A DNA stretch of 64,000 nt from Odiellus spinosus. Lineage: Eukaryota > Arthropoda > Arachnida > Opiliones > Phalangiidae. This document shows, in pieces, positions 52,901-61,183 of the stretch (the first letter of the stretch is position 1; the number at the start of each line of letters is the position of its first letter). Where the stretch lies: NCBI GenBank assembly GCA_963920705.1, contig CAWUCO010000207.1:1178001-1242000 (forward strand). The letters are read 5' to 3'. The position numbers were made by a program, and so were the translations under genes. The notes below the pieces were generated by a model that ran no database searches, was not told the origin of the DNA, and worked only from the letters and a program-made list of their open reading frames with translations.

Positions 52901-55416
52901 GCGGATCTGCACTTGGGAAATTTGCGTATCTGCACTTGTAAAATTTGCGGATCTCTACTTGGGAAATTTGCGGATCTGCACTTGGGAAATTTGCGGATCT
53001 GCACTTTAGAAATTTGCGGATCTGCACTTGAGAAATTTGCGGATCTGCACTTTTGAAATTTGCGGATCTGCACTTTTGAAATTTGCGGATCTGCACTTGG
53101 GAAATTTGCGGATCTGCACTTGGGAAGTTTGCGGATCTGCACTTTTGAAATTTGCGGTTCTGCATTTGGGAAATTTTCGGATCTGCACTTTTGAAATTTG
53201 CGGATCTGCATTTGGGAAATTTTCGGATCTGCACTTGGGAAATTTGCGGATCTATACTTGGGAAATTTGCGGATCTGCACTTGGGTAATTTGCGGATCTG
53301 CAGTTGGGAAATTTGCGGATATGCACTTGGGAAATTTGCATATCTGCACTTGGGAAATTTGCGGTTCTGCAATTGGGAAATTTGCGGATCTGCACTTGGA
53401 AAATATGCGCATCTGCACTTGCAAAATTTGCGGATCTGCACTTGGAAAATTTGCGGATCTGCACTTGGGAAATTTGCGGATCTGCAGTTGGGAAATTTGC
53501 GGATCTGCACTTGGGAAATTTGCGTATCTGCACTTGGAAAATTTGCGGATCTGCACTTGTGAAATTGCGGATATGCACTTGGGAAATTTGCGGATCTGCA
53601 CTCTGGAAATTTGCGGATCTGCACTTGTGAAATTTGCGGATCTGCACTTGGGAAATTTGCGGATCTGCACTTTGCAAATTTGCGGATCTGCACTTGAGAA
53701 ATTATCGGATCTACACTTGGGAAATTTGCGGATCTGCACTTTTGAAATTTGCGGATCTGCACTTTTGAAATTTGCGGATCTGCACTTTTGAAATTTGCGG
53801 ATCTGCACTTGAGAAATTTGCGGATCTGCACTTTTGAAATTTGCGGATCTGCACTTTTGAAATTTGCGGATCTGCACTTGGGAAATTTGCGGATCTGCAC
53901 TTGGGAAGTTTGCGGATCTGCACTTTTGAAATTTGCGGATCTGCACTTGGGAAATTTGCGGATCTGCACTTGGGAAATTTGCGGATCTGCACTTTTGAAA
54001 TTTGCGGATCTGCCCTTTTGAAATTTGCGGTTCTGCATTTGGGAAATTTTCGGATCTGCACTTTTGAAATTTGCGGATCTGCATTTGGGAAATTTTCGGA
54101 TCTGCACTTGGGAAATTTGCGGATCTCTGCTTGGGAAATTTGCGGATCTGCACTTGGGAAATTTGCGGATCTGCAGTTGGGAAATTTGCGGATATGCACT
54201 TGGGAAATTTGCATATCTGCACTTGGGAAATTTGCGGTTCTGCAATTGGGAAATTTGCGGATCTGCACTTGGAAAATATGCGCATCTGCACTTGCAAAAT
54301 TTGCGGATCTGCACTTGGAAAATTTGCGGATCTGCACTTGGGAAATTTGCGGATCTGCACTTGGGAAATTTGCGGATCTGCACTTGGGAAATTTGCGTAT
54401 CTGCACTTGGAAAATTTGCGGATCTGCACTTGTGAAATTGCGGATATGCACTTGGGAAATTTGCGGATCTGCACTCTGGAAATTTGCGGATCTGCACTTG
54501 TGAAATTTGCGGATCTGCACTTGGGAAATTTGAGGATCTGCACTTTGCAAATTTGCGGATCTGCACTTGAGAAATTATCGGATCTACACTTGGGAAATTT
54601 GCGGATCTGCACTTTTGAAATTTGCGGATCTGCACTTTTGAAATTTGCGGATCTGCACTTTTGAAATTTGCGGATCAGCACTTTTGAAATCTGCGGATCT
54701 GCACTTTTGAAATTTGCCGATCTGCACTTGGGAAATTTGCGGATCTGCACTTGGGAAGTTTTCGGATCTGCACTTGGGAAATTTGCGGATCTGCACTTGG
54801 GTAATTTGCGGATCTGCACTTGTAAAATTTGCGGATCTGTACTTGGGAAATTTACGGATATGCACTTGGGAAATTTGCGGATCTGCACTTGGGAAACTTG
54901 CGGATCTGCACTTGTGAAATTTGCGGATCTGCACTTGGGAAATTTGCGGATCTGCACTTTGGAAATTTGCGGATCTGCACTTGAGAAATTTGCGGATCTG
55001 CACTTGGGAAATTTGCGGATCTGCACTTTTGAAATTTGCGGATCTGCACTTTTGAAATTTGCGGATCTGCACTTGGGAAATTTGCGGATCTGCACTTTTG
55101 AAATTTGCGGATCTGCACTTTTGAAATTTGCCGATCTGCACTTGGGAAATTTGCGGATCTGCACTTGGGAAGTTTTCGGATCTGCACTTTTGAAATTTGC
55201 GGATCTGCACTTGGGAAATTTGCGGATCTGCACTTGGGAAATTTGCGGATCTGCACTTGGGAAATTTGCTGATCTGCACTTGGAAATTTGCTTATCTGCA
55301 CTTGGGAAATTTTCGGATCTGCACTTGGGAAATTTGCGGATCTGCACTTGAAAAATTTGCGGATCTGCACTTGGGAAATTTGCGGATCTGCACTTGGAAA
55401 ATTTGCGGATCTGCAC
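47254..55416 (-). other. 2,720-codon open frame produced by the satellite; not called as a gene
   Basis: This is the longest open frame in the window. Its translation is nothing but variants of one 23-residue period (ANFPSADPQIS, then QVQIRKFPKCRS), the direct reading of three 23-bp units. The same peptide appears phase-shifted in the other antisense frames, so there is no frame-specific signal. It stays open because the 3,240-bp HOR is 1,080 codons long and every copy is entered in the same frame. There is no non-repeat N- or C-terminal domain, splice context or promoter that I can see. A translated repeat protein cannot be excluded from sequence alone, but I judge it unlikely. Confidence 0.85.
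49912..53151. repeat. 3,240-bp HOR, copy F2
   Basis: 141 units minus 3 nt. It is nearly identical to F3: the translated 583-codon antisense frames at 49,644-51,395 and 52,884-54,635 are the same. It shares with F3, but not F1, a GATCTGCCCTTTTG unit (50,768 and 54,008). Differences from F3 are single bases, for example TTTGCGCATC near 51,707 and TTTACGGTTC near 52,277. Confidence 0.8.
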
Positions 55417-57270
55417 TTGGGAAATTTACGGATATGCACTTGGGAAATTTGCGGATCTGCACTTTTGAAATTTGCGGATCTGCACTTTTGAAATTTGCGG
55501 TTCTGCATTTGGGAAATTTTCGGATCTGCTCTTTTGAAATTTGCGGATCTGCATTTGGGAAATTTTCGGATCTGCACTTGGGAAATTTGCGGATCTGCAC
55601 TTGTGAAATTTGCGGATCTGCACTTGGGAAATTTGAGGATCTGCACTTTGCAAATTTGCGGATCTGCACTTGAGAAATTATCGGATCTACACTTGGGAAA
55701 TTTGCGGATCTGCACTTTTGAAATTTGCGGATCTGCACTTTTGAAATTTGCGGATCTGCACTTTTGAAATTTGCGGATCAGCACTTTTGAAATCTGCGGA
55801 TCTGCACTTTTGAAATTTGCCGATCTGCACTTGGGAAATTTGCGGATCTGCACTTGGGAAGTTTTCGGATCTGCACTTGGGAAATTTGCGGATCTGCACT
55901 TGGGTAATTTGCGGATCTGCACTTGTAAAATTTGCGGATCTGTACTTGGGAAATTTACGGATATGCACTTGGGAAATTTGCGGATCTGCACTTGGGAAAC
56001 TTGCGGATCTGCACTTGTGAAATTTGCGGATCTGCACTTGGGAAATTTGCGGATCTGCACTTTGGAAATTTGCGGATCTGCACTTGAGAAATTTGCGGAT
56101 CTGCACTTGGGAAATTTGCGGATCTGCACTTTTGAAATTTGCGGATCTGCACTTTTGAAATTTGCGGATCTGCACTTGGGAAATTTGCGGATCTGCACTT
56201 TTGAAATTTGCGGATCTGCACTTTTGAAATTTGCCGATCTGCACTTGGGAAATTTGCGGATCTGCACTTGGGAAGTTTTCGGATCTGCACTTTTGAAATT
56301 TGCGGATCTGCACTTGGGAAATTTGCGGATCTGCACTTGGGAAATTTGCGGATCTGCACTTGGGAAATTTGCTGATCTGCACTTGGAAATTTGCTTATCT
56401 GCACTTGGGAAATTTTCGGATCTGCACTTGGGAAATTTGGGGATCTGCACTTGAAAAATTTGCGGATCTGCACTTGGGAAATTTGCGGATCTGCACTTGG
56501 AAAATTTGCGGATCTGCACTTGGGAAATTTACGGATATGCACTTGGGAAATTTGCGGATCTGCACTTTTGAAATTTGCGGATCTGCACTTTTGAAATTTG
56601 CGGTTCTGCATTTGGGAAATTTTCGGATCTGCTCTTTTGAAATTTGCGGATCTGCATTTGGGAAATTTTCGGATCTGCACTTGGGAAATTTGCGGATCTG
56701 CACTTGGGAAGTTTGCGGATCTGCACTTGGGAAATTTGCGGATCTGCACTTGGGAAATTTGCGGATCTGCACTTTAGAAATTTGCGGATCTGCACTTGGG
56801 AAATTTGCGGATCTGCACTTGGAAAATTTGCGGATCTGCACTTGGGTAATTTGCGGATCTGCATTTGGAAAATTTGCGGATCTGTACTTGGGAAATTTAC
56901 GGATATGCACTTGGGAAATTTGCTTATCTGCACTTGGGAAACTTGCGGATCTGCACTTGTGAAATTTGCGGATCTGCACTTGGGAAATTTGCGGATCTGC
57001 ACTTGAGAAATTTGCGGATCTGCACTTGGGAAATTTGCGGATCTGCACTTTTGAAATTTGCGGATCTGCACTTGGGAAATGTGCGGATATGCAATTGGGA
57101 AATTTGCGGATCTGCACATGGAAAATATTCGCATCTGCACTTGCAAAATTTGCGGATCTGCACCTGGAAAATTTGCGGATCGGCACTTGGGAAATTTGCG
57201 GATCTACACTTGGGAAATTTGCGGATCTGCACTTGGGAAATTTGCGTATCTGCACTTGTAAAATTTGCGG
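53152..57270. repeat. 3,240-bp HOR, copy F3 with internal 1,103-bp duplication
   Basis: Follows F2 at +3,240 bp to about 55,590, where it steps back to the sequence of about 54,490, producing a 1,103-bp tandem duplication (GGATCAGC marker at 54,672 and 55,775; TTGCCGATC and AAGTTTTCGG units also repeat). Past that point it matches F2 at +4,343 bp (51,957/56,300), falling two units further on to +4,320 bp (52,324/56,644). It diverges near 57,280. Confidence 0.75.
54490..56690. repeat. 1,103-bp tandem duplication in F3 (approximate ends)
   Basis: Two copies of 48 units minus 1 nt; the missing base is in a 22-nt CACTTGGAAATTTGC unit. The first copy lacks one AAAAATTTG-flanked pair of units kept in the second. 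Copy 2 has a private TTTGGGGATC near 56,439. Confidence 0.7.
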
Positions 57271-59075
57271 ATCTCTACTTAGGAAATTTGCGGATCTGCA
57301 CTTGGGAAATTTGCAGATCTGCAGTTGGGAAATTTGCGGATATGCACTTGGGAAATTTGTAGATCTGCACTTGGGAAATTTGGGGATCTGCACTTGTGAA
57401 ATTTGCGGATCTGCACTTGGGAAATGTGCGGATATGCAATTGGGAAATTTGCGGATCTGCACTTGGAAAATATTCGCATCTGCACTTGCAAAATTTGCGG
57501 ATCTGCACTTGGGAAATTTGCGGATCTGCACTTGGGAAATTTGCGGATCTGCACTTGGGAAATTTGCGTATCTGCACTTGGAAAATTTGCGGATCTGCAC
57601 TTGTGAAATTGCGGATATGCACTTGGGAAATTTGCGGATCTGCACTCTGGAAATTTGCGGATCTGCACTTGTGAAATTTGCGGATCTGCACTTGGGAAAT
57701 TTGCGGATCTGCACTTTGGAAATTTGCGGATCTGCACTTGGGAAATTGGCGGATCTACACTTGGGAAATTTGAGGATCTGCACTTGGGAAATTTGTGGAT
57801 CTGCACTTGTAAAGTTTGTGGATCTGCACTTGGGAAATAACTGGATCTGCACCAGGGAAATTTCTGGATCTGCACTTGGGAAATTTGTGGATCTGCACTT
57901 GGGAAATTTGGGGATCTGCACTTGGGAAATTTGCGGAGCTGTACTTGGGAAATTTGCGGATCTGCACTTGGGAAATTTGCGGATCTGCACTTGGAAAATT
58001 TGCGGATCTGTACTTGGGAAATTTACGGATATGCACTTGGGAAATTTGCTTATCTGCACTTGGGAAATTTACGGATATGCACTTGGGAAATTTGCTTATC
58101 TGCACTTGGGAAATTTTCGGATCTGCACTTGGGAAATTTGCGGATCTGCACTTGGGAAATTTGCGGATCTGCACTTGGAAAATTTGCGGATCTACACTTG
58201 GGAAATTTGCGGATCTGCACTTGGAAAATTTGCGGATCTGCACTTGGGAAATTTACGGATATGCACTTGGGAAATTTGCGGATCTGCACTTTTGAAATTT
58301 GCGGATCTGCACTTTTGAAATTTGCGGTTCTGCATTTGGGAAATTTTCGGATCTGCACTTGGGAAATTTGCGGATCTCTACTTGGGAAATTTGCGGAACT
58401 GCACTTGGGAAATTTGCGGATCTGCAGTTGGGAAATTTGCGGATATGCATTTGGGAAATTTGCAGATCTGCACTTGGGAAATTTGCGGATCTGCACTTGT
58501 GAAATTTGCGGATCTGCACTTGGGAAATGTGCGGATATGCAATTGGGAAATTTGCGGATCTGCACTTGGAAAATATTCGCATCTGCACTTGCAAAATTTG
58601 CGGATCTGCACTTGGGAAATTTGCGGATCTGCACTTGGGAAATTTGCGGATCTGCACTTGGGAAATTTGCGTATCTGCACTTGGAAAATTTGCGGATCTG
58701 CACTTGTGAAATTGCGGATATGCACTTGGGAAATTTGCGGATCTGCACTCTGGAAATTTGCGGATCTGCACTTGTGAAATTTTCGGATCTGCACTTGGGA
58801 AATTTGCGGATCTGCACTTTGGAAATTTGCGGATCTGCACTTGGGAAATTGGCGGATCTACACTTGGGAAATTTGAGGATCTGCACTTGGGAAATTTGTG
58901 GATCTGCACTTGTAAAGTTTGTGGATCTGCACTTGGGAAATAACTGGATCTGCACCAGGGAAATTTCTAGATCTGCACTTGGGAAATTTGTGGATCTGCA
59001 CTTGGGAAATTTGGGGATCTGCACTTGGGAAATTTGCGGAGCTGTACTTGGGAAATTTGCGGATCTGCACTTGGG
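57271..59075. repeat. D-like block with 1,103-bp duplication (G1, G2)
   Basis: The GATCTCTACTT marker at 57,271 recurs at 58,374, and 57,403 matches 58,506. The content resembles 33.7-34.3 and 36.8-37.5 kb: AAAATATTCGCATC dimer, 22-nt CTTGTGAAATTGC unit, CTTGTAAAGTTTGTGG, AAATAACTGG and CACCAGGG. G1 is complete; G2 runs into domain III near 59,075. Confidence 0.7.
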
Positions 59076-59757
59076 AAATTTGCGGATCTGCACTTGGGAA
59101 ATTTGCGGATCTGCACTTGAGAAATTTTCGGATCTGCACTTGGGAAATTTGCGAATCTGCACTTGGGAAATTTGTGGATCTGCACTTGGGAAATTTGCGG
59201 ATCTGCACTTGGGAAATTTGCGGATCTACACTTGGGAAAATTGTGGATCTGCACTTGGGAAATTTCTGGATCTGCACTAGGGAAATTTCTGGATCTGCAC
59301 TTGGAAAATTTGTGGATCTGCACTTGGGAAATTTGTGGATCTGCACTTGGGAAATTTGCGGATCTGCACTTGGGAAATTTGCGGATCTGCACTTGGGAAA
59401 TTTGCGGATCTGCACTTGAGAAATTTTCGGATCTGCACTTGGGAAATTTGCGAATCTGCACTTGGGAAATTTGCGGATCTGCACTTGGGAAATTTGCGGA
59501 TCTTCACTTGAGAAATTTGCGGATCTGCACTTGGGAAATTTGCGGATCTACACTTGGGAAAATTGTGGATCTGCACTTGGGAAATTTCTGGATCTGCACT
59601 AGGGAAATTTCTGGATCTGCACTTGGAAAATTTGTGGATCTGCACTTTGGAAATTTGTGGATCTGCACTTGGGAAAATTGTGGATCTGCACTTGGGAAAT
59701 TTCTGGATCTGCACTTGGGAAATTTGTGGATCTGCACTTGGGAAATTTGTGGATCTG
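59076..59757. repeat. Domain III block H0
   Basis: Contains a 299-bp (13-unit) near-duplication marked by CTTGAGAAATTTTCGG followed by TTTGCGAATC at 59,118 and 59,417. It then has the CACTAGGG / CTTGGAAAATTTGTGG / CACTTTGGAAA order typical of domain I. Confidence 0.6.
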
Positions 59758-61183
59758 CACTAGGGAAATTTGTGGATCTGCACTTTTGAAATTTGCTTAT
59801 CTGTACTTGGGAAATTTGCGGATCTGCACTTTCGAAATTTGTGGATCTACACTTGGGAAATTTGCGGATCTGTACATGGGAAATTTGCGGATCTGCACTT
59901 GGGAAATTTGTGGATCTGCACTTGGGAAATTTGTGGATCTGCACTTGGGAAATTTGTGGATCTGCACTTGGGAAATTGGCGGATCTACACTTGGGAAATT
60001 TGAGGATCTGCACTTGGGAAGTTTGTGGATCTGCACTTGGGAAATAACTGGATCTGCACCAGGGAAATTTCTGGATCTGCAATTGGGAAATTTGTGGATC
60101 TGCACTTGGGAAATTTGGGGATCTGCACTTGGGAAATTTGCGGAGCTGTACTTGGGAAATTTGCGGATCTGCACTTGGGAAATTTGCGGATCTGCACTTG
60201 GGAAATTTGCGGATCTGCACTTGGGACATTTGCGGATCTGCACTTGGGAAATTTGCGGATCTGCACTTGGGAAATTTGCGGATCTGCACTTGGAAAATTT
60301 GCGGATCTGCACTTGGGAAATTTGCGGATCTGCACTTGGGAAATTTGCGGATCTGCACTTGGGAAATTTGCGGATCTGCACTTGGGAAATTTGCGGATCT
60401 GCACTTGTGAAATTTTCGGATCTGCACTTGGGAAATTTGCGGATCTACACTTTGGAAATTTGTGGATCTGCACTTGGGAAATTTGTGGATCTGCACTTGG
60501 GAAATTTGTGGATCTGCACTAGGGAAATTTGTGGATCTGCACTTTTGAAATTTGCTTATCTGTACTTGGGAAATTTGCGGATCTGCACTTTCGAAATTTG
60601 TGGATCTGCACTTGGGAAATTTGCGGATCTGTACATGGGAAATTTGCGGATCTGCACTTGGGAAATTTGTGGATCTGCACTTGGGAAATTTGTGGATCTG
60701 CACTTGGGAAATTTGTGGATCTGCACTTGGGAAATTGGCGGATCTACACTTGGGAAATTTGTGGATCTGCACTTGGGAAGTTTGTGGATCTGCACTTGGG
60801 AAATAACTGGATCTGCACCAGGGAAATTTCTGGATCTGCAATTGGGAAATTTGTGGATCTGCACTTGGGAAATTTGGGGATCTTCACTTGGGAAATTTGC
60901 GGAGCTGTACTTGGGAAATTTGCGGATCTGCACTTGGGAAATTTGCGGATCTGCACTTGGGAAATTTGCGGATCTGCAATTGGAAAATTTGCGGATCTGC
61001 ACTTGGGAAATTTGCGGATCTGCACTTGAGAAATTTTCGGATCTGCACTTGGGAAATTTGCGGATCTACACTTTGGAAATTTGTGGATCTGCACTTGGGA
61101 AAATTGTGGATCTGCACTTGGGAAATTTCTGGATCTGCACTTGGGAAATTTGTGGATCTGCACTTGGGAAATTTGTGGATCTG
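59758..61183. repeat. Domain III blocks H1 (759 bp) and H2 (667 bp)
   Basis: Blocks are delimited by CACTAGGGAAATTTGTGG followed by CACTTTTGAAATTTGC at 59,758, 60,517 and 61,184. H1 is 33 units and H2 is 29. Each has one AAATAACTGG-CACCAGGG marker (60,047 and 60,806). The first half of each, including CACTTTCGAAATTTG and TGTACATGGG, matches closely. Confidence 0.75.

Larger units (their letters stand above)
24721..57780. repeat. Domain II: CpG-retaining core
   Basis: Nearly all units end TTTGC, so the junction CpG is kept. In 26,461-27,060 I count 25 of 26 junctions with CpG. Diagnostic variants are CACTTTTGAAA, CTTGTGAAA, CTTGGGTAA, CTTGTAAAA, TTTACGGATATGC, TTTGCTTATC, GCATTTGGGAAATTTTCGG and AAAATATTCGCATC. 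TTTGTGG and TTTCTGG units occur only in short stereotyped cassettes (near 33.2, 34.15, 37.4, 38.4, 41.8, 42.85 and 57.8 kb). Confidence 0.85.

Noticed and set aside
24721..57780. Domain II as simply younger than the flanks
   Set aside because: Copies in domain I (A1/A3/A5) are also nearly identical, so recent amplification occurred in both; CpG content reflects lineage history and not only age.
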